Of a stretch of DNA of 64,000 bases, positions 9,193-17,021 are shown piece by piece. Position numbers and translations under genes: made by a program. Numbering within the stretch: position 1 is the stretch's first letter; each line of letters starts with the position of its first letter. A model generated the notes under the pieces. It saw only the letters and a list, made by a program, of their open reading frames with translations. It had not been told where the DNA came from and searched no databases. The stretch is taken from assembly GCF_014203235.1 (NCBI RefSeq), contig NZ_JACHIN010000014.1:62001-126000 (forward strand), given 5' to 3'. The DNA comes from Nonomuraea endophytica. GTDB taxonomy: Bacteria > Actinomycetota > Actinomycetes > Streptosporangiales > Streptosporangiaceae.

Positions 9193-9869
9193 GAGGTGAC
9201 CTTCCGGTGTTCGAGGGCGTCCCGGTTGACGTGGGCGACCCGCCAGCCGCCGCGGGTGACGGCCAGCTCGGTGGTGGACAGTGGCGCGAGGTCGAAACGG
9301 GCGGCGTACAGCGGAGGCAGGCCGAGCGCGTGCCCGAGCGCGGCGCGGATGGCTCCCGAGTCGCAGATGACCAGGAACGGCCGTCCGCGCCGGCCGTCGA
9401 ACCTGGCCCGCGTCTCGTCGAGCCACCCCGTGACGCGCGCCGTCATCCGGTCGAGGCTCTCGCCGCCGTGGGGCGCCGCGCCGGGGTCGGCCAGCCAGCT
9501 CGCGAGCGCGTCCGGCTCGTCCTGGGCGACCCGTGTGTACGGCAGGCCGCCCCACCGGCCGTGATCCGCCTCGGCCAGGGCGTCGACCACGATGGGCGCG
9601 AGCCCCATGGCCGAGGCGGTCTGCAGCGCGGCGACCGACGGCGCGACGAACGCCGCCCCCGCCTGCCCTGCCGTCAGCATCTCCCCCAGCTCGGGGTCAT
9701 TGGACTCGTCGGGCCGGGTGCCGGGGCCGGCATAGGACGCCGTCCTGGCCAGGTCGGCGGTCCCGGCCAGAAGGGCGGCCTTCGCCAGGCTGGCGCGATC
9801 GGCCTGCTCCGGTGCGGGGAAGCAGGCCGTGCGCATGCCTGGTGTGCTGGCGTGCCGTACGAAAAGCAC
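9189..9869 (-). CDS. Histidine phosphatase family protein, CobC-like context
   Basis: The protein belongs to the phosphoglycerate mutase-like superfamily, with the N-terminal phospho-acceptor motif as LFVRHASTPG. Its place inside the cob operon suggests alpha-ribazole-phosphate phosphatase (CobC), but this is inference. The region that normally carries the second catalytic histidine (consensus like VSHGGVIR) reads VICDSGAIRAALGHAL, so that histidine appears to be replaced by aspartate. Activity may be altered or lost. The GTG at 9869 lies five bases after the cbtA stop, giving 226 residues; the stop overlaps the chelatase ATPase start. Confidence 0.8.
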   Translation of the reverse strand: MLFVRHASTPGMRTACFPAPEQADRASLAKAALLAGTADLARTASYAGPGTRPDESNDPELGEMLTAGQAGAAFVAPSVAALQTASAMGLAPIVVDALAEADHGRWGGLPYTRVAQDEPDALASWLADPGAAPHGGESLDRMTARVTGWLDETRARFDGRRGRPFLVICDSGAIRAALGHALGLPPLYAARFDLAPLSTTELAVTRGGWRVAHVNRDALEHRKVTS

Positions 9870-9874
9870 TCCGC

Positions 9875-10624
9875 TCAGCTCGGTGCGGCGGCTGGGACGG
9901 CGGCGGTGGTCCGGCGGGCGGCGCGCTCGCCCGCCCAGGCGAACAGCGCCCCGAGCGCCGCCCAGAACACGAGTTGTGTCCCCAGCGAGGCGAGCCGGAA
10001 CTCCCACAGCAACGTGGCGGGGAAGCCAGCCGGCACCTCGTCGACCCGGGGCAGCAGCACAAGGGCGGCGACCACCGGCACGAGGAAGGTCACCACGGTG
10101 ACGCTCCAGCGCGCCCACGGACCACCGGTGACCCGGCGTCCGCTCGCGACCGCGATGGCGACGGCGGCCAGGCCGACCAGCACCATGACCACGTAGAGCA
10201 GGGTCCGGCTGTCGATCGTGTGGGGGTCGCCGACGGCGGGCGGGTTGGCGGGATATTTCAGGAAAGGCAAGAGGACGATCGCCAGGTAGGCCGTGCCCGC
10301 GGCGGCGAACGCGAGGGCGGTGTCCGACCTGGGCCCGACCCGTCCGCGCAGTCCCGCCACGACCAGCCCGAAGATGCCGCCGACGGCAAGACCGTAGAGG
10401 CCCGTCGCGAGGAACAGCCCGGCCTTCTGCACCGGCCTGCTGACCTCGGCCTCCTCACCGTGATGATCGTCGGCGGGCTCGGCCGGGGCAGCGGCAGCGG
10501 CGGCCTCTTCCAAGGCGATCGCGCTGTCCACGTGGGGCTCCCCCGCCAGGAAGGCGAAGGCGCCCGCGAACAATCCGGCCAGCAGGCCCAGGAGCAGGCC
10601 TCTGACCACAAGGGTGCGCACCAT
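9875..10624 (-). CDS. cbtA: Cobalt transporter subunit CbtA
   Basis: CbtA is a multi-span membrane protein predicted to import cobalt and usually controlled by B12 riboswitches. The 249 residues show about six hydrophobic helices, beginning with VRGLLLGLLAGLFAGAFAF. They include a His/Asp/Glu-rich loop (ADDHHGEEAEV, about residues 53-63) that could bind metal and the family block FLKYPANPPAVGDP. The ATG at 10624 lies 12 bases after the cbtB stop. The gene is in the riboswitch-led operon and supplies the metal used by the chelatase encoded downstream. Confidence 0.92.
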   Translation of the reverse strand: MVRTLVVRGLLLGLLAGLFAGAFAFLAGEPHVDSAIALEEAAAAAAPAEPADDHHGEEAEVSRPVQKAGLFLATGLYGLAVGGIFGLVVAGLRGRVGPRSDTALAFAAAGTAYLAIVLLPFLKYPANPPAVGDPHTIDSRTLLYVVMVLVGLAAVAIAVASGRRVTGGPWARWSVTVVTFLVPVVAALVLLPRVDEVPAGFPATLLWEFRLASLGTQLVFWAALGALFAWAGERAARRTTAAVPAAAPS

Positions 10625-10636
10625 CGTGCCCGGCCC

Positions 10637-10825
10637 CTAGTGGCAGGGCACGCCGAGCAGGTGGCGCCCGTCGTGCATCAGCTCGTGCAGGAAGGTACCG
10701 GTCTGCGAAACCGCGCCGTTGTCCATCAGGACCAGGTACGCGATCAACAGGAACAACGGCACGCTCAACAGCCAGGGCCGCAAACGGGGAAAGGGCACGG
10801 ACGTGGAAGTGGTCCCACCACTCAT
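10637..10825 (-). CDS. cbtB: Cobalt transporter subunit CbtB, small His-rich membrane protein
   Basis: CbtB is a one-helix protein of about 60 residues that accompanies CbtA. The 62-residue product has one membrane segment (WLLSVPLFLLIAYLVLMDN) and the diagnostic C-terminal metal-ligand pattern HELMHDGRHLLGVPCH. The ATG at 10825 was chosen because a perfect aggagg sits five bases before it; an upstream GTG would enter the riboswitch tail. It is the first gene after the second cobalamin riboswitch, so it should be derepressed when B12 is low. Confidence 0.93.
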   Translation of the reverse strand: MSGGTTSTSVPFPRLRPWLLSVPLFLLIAYLVLMDNGAVSQTGTFLHELMHDGRHLLGVPCH

Positions 10826-10859
10826 CAAGGCCTCCTCAGGGATGACGCGTCCCAACAGG

Positions 10860-10990
10860 TGAGGTCACGGCCGTTAGGTGACCTGGCTCCCGGGATCTAA
10901 GTCCCGGATACAGTGGCGCGTCCGCACCGGCATCTCACCGGATTTCCCCTGACAACCGTGAAATCTACCGGAACGTATCCTTTCCTCCGG
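10860..10990 (-). promoter_or_regulatory. Cobalamin riboswitch upstream of cbtB
   Basis: Read on the minus strand, the conserved core appears in order: ggggaaatccggtgagat, then gcggacgcgccactgtatcc, then the B12 box gggagccaggtcacct. Immediately after the box is a perfect 7-bp hairpin, aggtcac/gtgacct (10862-10868 with 10878-10884), that includes B12-box bases and could be the alternative fold of the switch. It controls the cbtB-cbtA-phosphatase-chelatase-cobO-cobB operon. Confidence 0.92.
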
Positions 10991-11003
10991 TTCTCGTCAA
11001 CAG

Positions 11004-11944
11004 TCACGTGATCTTCGAGAGGCCGATGATCACGTTTTCGCCCTTGAGCGGATAGTGCACGAGCCGGCCGTCGCCCATGCCCGGGTAGATGACGCGCATC
11101 CCGCCATCGTCACCGGGCCGGATGCCGAGGCTTCCGAAGCGGCCCGTGGCCAGGACGAGCAGCACCTGACCACGGCCGGCCTTGTCGAAGTGCGCCGTCA
11201 TGAACCGGTCGCCGGCGAGTCCGAACGGAGGGGCCTCGGGCAGGTCGCGCTCCTGGGTGCCGTCGCGCAGGCGCAGGAAGGCGGTCCAGTTCGCCCTGGC
11301 GCCGACGCAGATGAGCACGCCACACCGCACCCTGATCTCGCCCGCGCGCACGACCGCCTTTCTCGTCTCGCCCGTCTCCGCGTTGACGATCTCCTCGTAA
11401 CCGGCCTCGCCGCTGGGCGTGTAATCGCCCGGCGTCCCCACCCAGGGCCAGCTCAGGATGTGATGACGCCCGGCCCCCGCACCGCTTCCATTTTCCCGCC
11501 CCCGAGGGGGACGGTGGAGACGCCGCCGCCGTCCATCAGGGAGACCGCCAGCCGGTCACCGGCCACCACCATCGTGTCTACCCGTCCCGGCACGGTGGCC
11601 AGGCGTTTCGTGCTCCCACCTTCGAGCGGGACCGACCACAGGCCGGAGCCGCCGGCCTCGACCGTGCTCCAGAAGACCCGGTCCGTGCCGACCGTCCAGC
11701 TGCTGATGGAGACACCCTTCGGCGGGCGGATCTTCGCGCCGCCGGGCAGCTTGCCGGGGATCTTCGTGACAGCCGCCGGCCACACCTTCTCCACCGGCTC
11801 GGCCCCGGTGAACCTGGTCGGGGTGTTCGGGGCCAGGGTGGGGGTGGGGCGGATCGCGGGGATCGGGTGCTGACGGGGTTCGCCGCGCAGCGCCACCGCG
11901 GCCCCTCCGGCGATCACCACGACCGCGACCGCCGCCACCAGCAC
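11004..11944 (-). pseudogene. Membrane-anchored beta-propeller-like protein, broken by a frameshift
   Basis: Two abutting reading frames look like halves of one gene. The first (11944-11453) starts at a GTG with a membrane helix (VLVAAVAVVVIAGGAAVAL), then repeats resembling propeller blades (FWSTVEAGGSGLWSVPLEGG), and stops after GVITS. The second frame continues directly as ILSWPWVGTPGDYTPSG and ends IIGLSKIT at 11004. One extra or missing base near 11452-11456 would join them into about 310 residues. The 5' end also looks short: an in-frame TGA about 40 bases before the GTG is followed by an open stretch reading RCRRIRAN, typical of the cytoplasmic segment before an anchor. Either the gene has decayed or the sequence has an error. 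Function is unknown. Confidence 0.65.
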
Positions 11945-12086
11945 GTTCGCGCGGATCCTGCGGCACCTGGACCGGTTCCATCACATCCCAGGACGCACGA
12001 GGGCCGGATTCTGTTGAATGTGAGGTGAAACGCTTTACCTACTAGTTCAGTTGCCATTGTCGGTGTCACGATCTACGTTGGGCCGA

Positions 12087-12449
12087 ATGACAGACGAGCT
12101 GGACCGGATGTTCGCCGAGTTCCACGGGGAGATCGCCCGACTTCAGGGACTCCAGCAAGAGATCGAGCAGGTACGCGGCCGCGGTGAGGCCGCCGAGGGC
12201 CGAGTCGTCGCCGAGGCCACCATGACCGGCGCGCTGGCCGGGCTCACCATCGACCCCCGTGCCATGCGGCTCGGCTCCGACGAACTGGCCGCCGCCGTCC
12301 TCCAGGCCGCCGCTGCTGCCGCCCGTGACGCCGGCGACCAGGCCAGGGCGCTGACCGAGCCGTTCACCCCCGACCTGCCGCCATTCACCTCCGACGGGCC
12401 GCGGCTCACTCCCGACGGGCCGCGATTCGGCTCTGACGGGCCGCGATGA
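12087..12449 (+). CDS. YbaB/EbfC-like protein of a WXG100-type cassette
   Basis: The 120-residue product starts MTDELDRMFAEFHGEIARL and has the helix-strand pattern of the YbaB/EbfC fold, including VAEATMTGALAGLTIDPRAM. In actinobacteria such small proteins often sit beside type VII (ESX) substrate genes, where they may act as chaperone-like partners rather than nucleoid proteins; that role is inferred. The C-terminus carries three short repeats ending DGPR (about residues 100-120). The TGA overlaps the next gene's ATG (ATGA), so the two are coupled. The ATG at 12087 matches the family N-terminus; an upstream TTG would add twelve unrelated residues. Confidence 0.72.
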   Translation: MTDELDRMFAEFHGEIARLQGLQQEIEQVRGRGEAAEGRVVAEATMTGALAGLTIDPRAMRLGSDELAAAVLQAAAAAARDAGDQARALTEPFTPDLPPFTSDGPRLTPDGPRFGSDGPR

Positions 12450-13351
12450 AGATCAACCCCACGCGCGCCTCCATCTACGGCTTCGGCGCGCTCGGCATCA
12501 CCGCCTTCGTCTTCCAGATGCTCGCGGTCGACTATCCCGAAGGCGACCCCGACCGCGCCCGCCAGGCCCGCGACACCTGGCTACGGCTGGCCGAACGCGC
12601 GGAGAAGAGCTCCGGCAACACCTACCCCGCCGCCGAGTCGGTCTGGCGGCGCAACAGCGGCGAAGGCGTGGACGCCTTCAAGAGGACCGTCACCACCGGC
12701 CTCTACCCGATGCCGCCGGCTCTCGGCTACCCGGGCAAGCTGGCCGCCGCCTGCCGCGCGAACGCCCAGGCCTGCGACGACTTCGCGGAGATCGTCCAGA
12801 CAGTAAGGGACGCCTACTGGACCATGGCGCTGGCCAACCTCGCCAGCTTCATCTTCATCACGACGTTCCCGTGGCAGGCGGGGGCGGCGTACCAGATCAC
12901 GCAGTTCCTCATGCGCAGGGCGCAGGCCAAGCTGCTGTCGAAGCTCCTGGAGCACGCGGTCGCGCGGGTCGTGCTGGCCAAACTGACCGAGTACTCGATC
13001 GGCAGCGCCTTCTTCGCCATCGGCGACGTGAGCGTGGTCGCCGGGGTCAAGGCGGCGCGCGGCGAGGACCCGGGCTCGCTCGGCGACAACGCCCGGCAGG
13101 CGCTCAAGGAGTTCGCCGCCTCGGTGGCCTTCTACGGCGCGTTCGACGCGGCCATGCCCGCGGCCAGGGCGATGACCAAGAACCTCGACCTGCAGTACTT
13201 CGTCGGGCGCATGGCCGGCGGCTCCGTCGGCTACGGCCCCAGCTACGACGCCATGAACGGCCAGGGCGGCGAGGACCTGATCCCGACCTGGAAGGAAACG
13301 CTGGGCCGGATGCTTCTCTACTTCACGATGGCCCACAAACCCGCGGGGTGA
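12446..13351 (+). CDS. WXG100/CpnT N-domain-like putative type VII secretion protein
   Basis: The 301-residue protein resembles the N-terminal helical domain of CpnT-like and other large WXG100-superfamily proteins. It has long amphipathic helices (ARQARDTWLRLAERAEKS and FAEIVQTVRDAYWTMALANL) followed by an apolar stretch (LASFIFITTFPWQAGAAYQI, about residues 130-150) and an Ala/Gly-rich tail. Unlike full-length toxins of this group it has no recognisable C-terminal enzyme domain. It is flanked by overlapping YbaB-like and WXG100-like genes, which supports a role as a substrate or scaffold of an ESX-type system. No ESX machinery gene is in the window. Confidence 0.6.
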   Translation: MKINPTRASIYGFGALGITAFVFQMLAVDYPEGDPDRARQARDTWLRLAERAEKSSGNTYPAAESVWRRNSGEGVDAFKRTVTTGLYPMPPALGYPGKLAAACRANAQACDDFAEIVQTVRDAYWTMALANLASFIFITTFPWQAGAAYQITQFLMRRAQAKLLSKLLEHAVARVVLAKLTEYSIGSAFFAIGDVSVVAGVKAARGEDPGSLGDNARQALKEFAASVAFYGAFDAAMPAARAMTKNLDLQYFVGRMAGGSVGYGPSYDAMNGQGGEDLIPTWKETLGRMLLYFTMAHKPAG

Positions 13352-13728
13352 GCAGGATGGAAATCGACCGTGCCAGGCTGCGCGCCGTCGCCGACGCTTA
13401 CGACACCGAGCGCCACGACCTGGCCGAGCACATACGGCGGGCCGCCGCGGAACTGACCGCCATCGGCGCCTTCTGGGGCGGCACCCAGGAGGGCGTCACG
13501 TTCTTCAAGGGCGACGGCGGCGCCCGTGGCTACGAGGCCCACACCGACCAGATCGCCAAGGGCCTGGTCCACCTGGACAAGGCCCACGAGCAGCTCGCCG
13601 AGCGCCTGCGCCTCATGGGCGACCTCGTCCGGGTCGCCAACTGGGACAGCATCGCCGACCTCCTGTCCAAGCTCCCCGAGCCGGACGAGAACCCCAAGAT
13701 CTGGGGCTCACCCACTGAGCCCAAGTAG
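13348..13728 (+). CDS. WXG100-like (ESAT-6 family) small helical protein
   Basis: The product is 126 residues from the GTG at 13348, or 123 from the ATG at 13357. It is predicted to be two helices joined at GAFWGGTQEG, which matches the W-x-G turn of ESAT-6-like secretion targets, with ITADHL-type heptad-rich arms (DLAEHIRRAAAELTAI and LVHLDKAHEQLAERLRLM). I prefer the GTG because it overlaps the upstream stop as GTGA; no good ribosome site distinguishes the two. The gene ends in a convergent overlap of 21 bases with the membrane-protein gene on the other strand. Confidence 0.68.
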   Translation: MSRMEIDRARLRAVADAYDTERHDLAEHIRRAAAELTAIGAFWGGTQEGVTFFKGDGGARGYEAHTDQIAKGLVHLDKAHEQLAERLRLMGDLVRVANWDSIADLLSKLPEPDENPKIWGSPTEPK

Positions 13729-14436
13729 GAACGCCGCCGGGACGGCCGCGACGGTGAGCGCCACCGCCCACCACCGCGGCGCCGGGCCCGCCTGCCTGAG
13801 CACGCTCACCCCGAGCGGCGCCATGGCCACGACCAGGCCGCCGACGGCGAGCAGGGAGGGCAGGTCCGTGCTGCCCTTGAGCACGCCGAGCGGCAGCCCG
13901 GTGGCCAGCGCGAGCGCGACGCAACGCGCCACGCCGGCCACGTCGGGGCCGAACGCCCTGGCGCGGTAAGCGCCGATCGCCAGCACGATCCAGCCCGCCA
14001 TGATGACGACGTTGACCGCCTTGAAGACGTGGAACGCGCCGTAGGTGCCCGCCACGGCCTTCTGCGCGGCCTCAAGCCCGAGCGCGTCGACCATTTGGAA
14101 CGCCAGGTGGCTGACCCCGGCGTGGAACACCCGGCCGAACAACCCGAGCACCACCAGCGTGACGCCCCACCGCGCCCAGCCCGGATGTGTGGCGGAGATC
14201 CGCCGGGCCAGCGCGACCGCGGCCGGCCACAGGAGCACGAGCCCGGCGGCGAACAGGCTGTAGGACAGGGTCATCGTGCCGGGCTGCCGGGCGTAGGCGG
14301 CCAGTTGGCCGGGGAAGAAGTCGTCCTGGCCGATCCGGGTCAGCATCCCGGCGAGCAGCAGGAGCGGGCCGAGCAGCAGCCCGGCCGCCTCGACCCAGGG
14401 GCCGGGGAGAGAGTGTGTCCGCGTCATGCCGATCAT
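13708..14436 (-). CDS. Multi-span membrane protein of unknown function
   Basis: The 242-residue product contains about seven hydrophobic segments, such as AAGLLLGPLLLLAGMLTRIG, LSYSLFAAGLVLLWPAAVALA and WWAVALTVAAVPAAFLLGL, with short polar loops. I do not recognise a specific family; the layout resembles small actinobacterial integral membrane proteins without catalytic motifs. The ATG at 14436 or 14427 could be the start. It is divergent from another membrane-protein gene at 14529 and its 3' end overlaps the WXG100-like gene by 21 bases. Confidence 0.7.
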   Translation of the reverse strand: MIGMTRTHSLPGPWVEAAGLLLGPLLLLAGMLTRIGQDDFFPGQLAAYARQPGTMTLSYSLFAAGLVLLWPAAVALARRISATHPGWARWGVTLVVLGLFGRVFHAGVSHLAFQMVDALGLEAAQKAVAGTYGAFHVFKAVNVVIMAGWIVLAIGAYRARAFGPDVAGVARCVALALATGLPLGVLKGSTDLPSLLAVGGLVVAMAPLGVSVLRQAGPAPRWWAVALTVAAVPAAFLLGLSG

Positions 14437-14498
14437 TCAATCGGCGCAGGTCAGCGGGCACATTGGCACAGAGACGAGTATTACGGGTACACCTAGCA

Positions 14499-14528
14499 CT
14501 ACCCCCTCGGCCGGTCGTTGGGGGGTAG
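14499..14528 (+). promoter_or_regulatory. Hairpin that buries the ribosome site of the next gene
   Basis: A perfect 8-bp inverted repeat, ctaccccc (14499-14506) and gggggtag (14521-14528), with a 14-base loop ends at the base before the ATG at 14529. The G run that would act as ribosome-binding site is inside the stem, so folding should restrict initiation. Regulatory action is inferred. Confidence 0.5.
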
Positions 14529-15266
14529 ATGGGGCACTGGTTCGCCCGGGAGATCGTCGACGCGGGGAAGCTCCGGCTGTTCTGCTTCTTCGTGATGTTC
14601 CTGCTCACGTTTCTGTTCATCAGGTTCAGCGTGCGGATGATCAGGAAGCGGGTGCGGTGGTGGCCGGGGAACGTCACCCCTGGTGGGATGCACATTCACC
14701 ATGTGGTGTTCGGGCTGGTTTTCATGTGCCTGGGCGGGATCGGGGGGCTGGCCGTACAGGATGGGACCTCTCCTCCCGCGGCTCTGACCGCGGCCACTTT
14801 CGGCGTGGGTGCGGCTCTTGTGCTGGACGAGTTCGCGCTGGTGCTGCATCTGCAGGACGTCTACTGGACCGAGCAGGGGCGGCTGTCGGTGGACACGGTG
14901 TTCATGGCGCTGGCGTTGTGCGGGCTCGGACTGCTCGGGATCAGCCCGCTGGAGGTCGACGAACTGTTCACCGGCGAGGACCTGATCAACGGCGGGCTGG
15001 TCGTCGCGGCGAACATCCTGTTCGCGGTGCTCAGCCTGAGCAAGGGGAAGGTCTGGACCGGGTTGATCGGGGTTTACCTCACTCCGCTGGCACTCGTCGG
15101 TGCCATACGGCTGGCCCGGCCCGGCTCGCCTTGGGCGCGGTGGCGGTATCGGGAGGGGTCGCGGAAGCTGCGGCGGGCTGAGTGGCGTGAGCGCAGGATC
15201 CGGGAGCCGATCGAACGGCTCAAGCACACGGTTCAGGACGCCATCGCCGGACGCCCCACCCCTTAG
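14529..15266 (+). CDS. Integral membrane protein with conserved GGMHIHH motif
   Basis: The 245-residue product has about six hydrophobic segments (FCFFVMFLLTFLFIRF, VVFGLVFMCLGGIGGLAV, LALCGLGLLGISPL, LVVAANILFAVLSL and others) and an Arg-rich cytoplasmic tail (RWRYREGSRKLRRAEWRERR). The segment PGGMHIHHVVFG near residue 54 holds three histidines at a membrane face and suggests metal or redox function, but no function is known to me. The ATG directly follows a hairpin that masks the G-rich ribosome site. Confidence 0.75.
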   Translation: MGHWFAREIVDAGKLRLFCFFVMFLLTFLFIRFSVRMIRKRVRWWPGNVTPGGMHIHHVVFGLVFMCLGGIGGLAVQDGTSPPAALTAATFGVGAALVLDEFALVLHLQDVYWTEQGRLSVDTVFMALALCGLGLLGISPLEVDELFTGEDLINGGLVVAANILFAVLSLSKGKVWTGLIGVYLTPLALVGAIRLARPGSPWARWRYREGSRKLRRAEWRERRIREPIERLKHTVQDAIAGRPTP

Positions 15267-15336
15267 TCCTTGTGGCCTTTTTGCCCCCGTACATTGGGCT
15301 TCACCCTTTATGACGGACCGTGAAAGATTGTGACCG

Positions 15337-16260
15337 ATGAACGACGATGACCTGCTCGCGGCCCGGTTCGAGACGCATCGCGCACAACTGCGGGCCGTGG
15401 CCTACCGCATGCTGGGCTCGCTCAGCGAGGCCGAGGACGCCGTTCAGGAGGCTTGGTTCCGTCTCAGCAGGACCGATGTGAGCGACGTCGAGAACCTCGC
15501 CGGCTGGCTCACCACCGTCACCGGGCGTGTCTGCCTCGACATGCTGCGCTCGCGTGAGTCCCGGCGCGAGGAGCCCATCGGAGAGCGGTTGCCCGATCCG
15601 ATCGTCAGCGTCGGCGACCATGTGGATCCGGAGTACGAGGCTTTGCTGGCCGATTCGGTCGGGCTGGCCTTGCTCGTGGTGCTGGACACGTTGGCGCCCG
15701 CCGAGCGGCTGGCGTTCGTGTTGCACGACATGTTCAGCGTGCCGTTCGAGGAGGTCGCGACGATCGTCGAACGCTCCCCCGCCACCACCCGCCAGCTCGC
15801 CAGCCGGGCCCGCCGCCGGGTCCAGGGCGCCCGTGTCACTCCCGACCCCGACCTGGCCCGGCAGCGCGAGGTCGTCGCCGCGTTCCTGTCCGCCGCCCGG
15901 GACGGCGACTTCGGGGCACTGGTCTCCGTGCTCGACCCGGACGTGGTGTTGCGCGTCGAGGGCGCCGACGTGCCGATCGGGACGCTGCGGGTGGTTCGCG
16001 GGGCCAGCGAGGTGGCGGGCCAGGCGATGGCGTTCCGGACGATGGCCGACCGCTACGTGCCGGTGCTGGTCAACGGAGCCGTGGGCATGATGTCCGCGGC
16101 GAACGGCAAGCCCAAGATCGTCGCCGCGGTCACCGTGTCCGGGGGAAAGATCGTGGCCATGGACATCCTCGCCAGCCCGGAGCGCCTGCGCCGGCTCGCC
16201 CGGTTCATGGCATCGCCCCGCACCGAAGACCCGACACCCAGCACATGCAGCGCCCCCTAG
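15337..16260 (+). CDS. ECF sigma factor with C-terminal SnoaL-like domain (SigJ type)
   Basis: The 307-residue protein begins with sigma-70 region 2 (LRAVAYRMLGSLSEAEDAVQ, residues about 18-37, then NLAGWLTTVTGRVCLDMLRS) and region 4 (LAPAERLAFVLHDMFSVPFE with helix-turn-helix around EEVATIVERSPATTRQLASR). After about residue 180 it carries a SnoaL-like fold (VVAAFLSAARDGDFGALVSV, DPDVVLRV). That extension is typical of ECF sigma factors that lack a dedicated anti-sigma gene and self-regulate through the C-terminal domain. No anti-sigma or carboxymuconolactone-decarboxylase partner is next to it. The ATG at 15337 fits the family. Confidence 0.9.
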   Translation: MNDDDLLAARFETHRAQLRAVAYRMLGSLSEAEDAVQEAWFRLSRTDVSDVENLAGWLTTVTGRVCLDMLRSRESRREEPIGERLPDPIVSVGDHVDPEYEALLADSVGLALLVVLDTLAPAERLAFVLHDMFSVPFEEVATIVERSPATTRQLASRARRRVQGARVTPDPDLARQREVVAAFLSAARDGDFGALVSVLDPDVVLRVEGADVPIGTLRVVRGASEVAGQAMAFRTMADRYVPVLVNGAVGMMSAANGKPKIVAAVTVSGGKIVAMDILASPERLRRLARFMASPRTEDPTPSTCSAP

Positions 16261-16375
16261 CCCGGCCACCCCGGCTCCTTGCCCGGCGGCCCTTTGCCCG
16301 GCGACCTCGACGCTTTGTCCGTCCGCCAGGACAGGCGTTGACCGGGGCTGTGGTCGCGACCAGGTCCGACGTTGA

Positions 16376-16402
16376 CCCCGGCTGCCAGCCTCGCAGCCGG
16401 GG
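16376..16402 (+). promoter_or_regulatory. Strong 10-bp hairpin in the leader of the NUDIX-like gene
   Basis: Perfect inverted repeat ccccggctgc (16376-16385) and gcagccgggg (16393-16402) with a 7-base loop. It lies between the sigma factor stop and the GTG at 16421. It could terminate sigma-factor transcription or act in the 5' leader of the next gene. There is no T-rich tract, so intrinsic termination is uncertain. Confidence 0.45.
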
Positions 16403-16420
16403 AGGACGTACGATCAGCGG

Positions 16421-16957
16421 GTGACCGAAAAGACCGAAACCGTACCTGGCTGGCTCGCTCCCGAAGAGCTGGAGTCGATTCGCGGACGCATGCCGATCCT
16501 CTACATCGACGCCGTCCCCGTGCGGGTCGACGAGACCGGTGTCGTGACTCATGTCGGCCTGTTGCTGCGCATCAGCTCCGACGGCGAGGTCAGCCGGGCG
16601 CTGGTCTCCGGCCGGGTCCGGCACCACGAGCGGGTCCGCGACGCGCTGATGCGGCACCTGGAGAAGGATCTCGGGCCGGTGGCGCTGCCGAACATCCCGA
16701 TCTCGCCCCAGCCGTTCACGGTCGCTGAGTACTTCCCGACGCCGGGCGTCACGCCGTACCACGACCCGAGACAGCACGCGGTCTCGCTGGCCTACATCGT
16801 CCCGGTATCCGGTGACTGCCGGCCGCGGCAGGACGCGCTCGACCTGGTCTGGTTCACGCCCGAGGAGGCGTCGTCCCCGATGGTGCAGCAGGAGATGGCC
16901 GGCGGGCAGGGCGTCCTGCTCAAGCAGGCACTAGCACATGTGGGACGCTTGACCTGA
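16421..16957 (+). CDS. NUDIX-like protein (DUF4916 type)
   Basis: The 178-residue product begins MTEKTETVPGWLAPEELESI and has the overall fold signature of a NUDIX-related family in actinobacteria (LYIDAVPVRVDETGVVTHVG, then EYFPTPGVTPYHDPRQHAVS and LDLVWFTPEEA). The canonical NUDIX box (GX5EX7REUXEEXGU) is not intact: the corresponding helix reads VRDALMRHLEKDLG, so hydrolase activity is doubtful. The GTG at 16421 follows a strong hairpin. Substrate unknown. Confidence 0.75.
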   Translation: MTEKTETVPGWLAPEELESIRGRMPILYIDAVPVRVDETGVVTHVGLLLRISSDGEVSRALVSGRVRHHERVRDALMRHLEKDLGPVALPNIPISPQPFTVAEYFPTPGVTPYHDPRQHAVSLAYIVPVSGDCRPRQDALDLVWFTPEEASSPMVQQEMAGGQGVLLKQALAHVGRLT

Positions 16958-17021
16958 TTTGTAAGCGACGCGTCACTCTGTGCTTAACTCGGAGTCACGT
17001 TAGCCTGTCAAGCTCGGTCTT

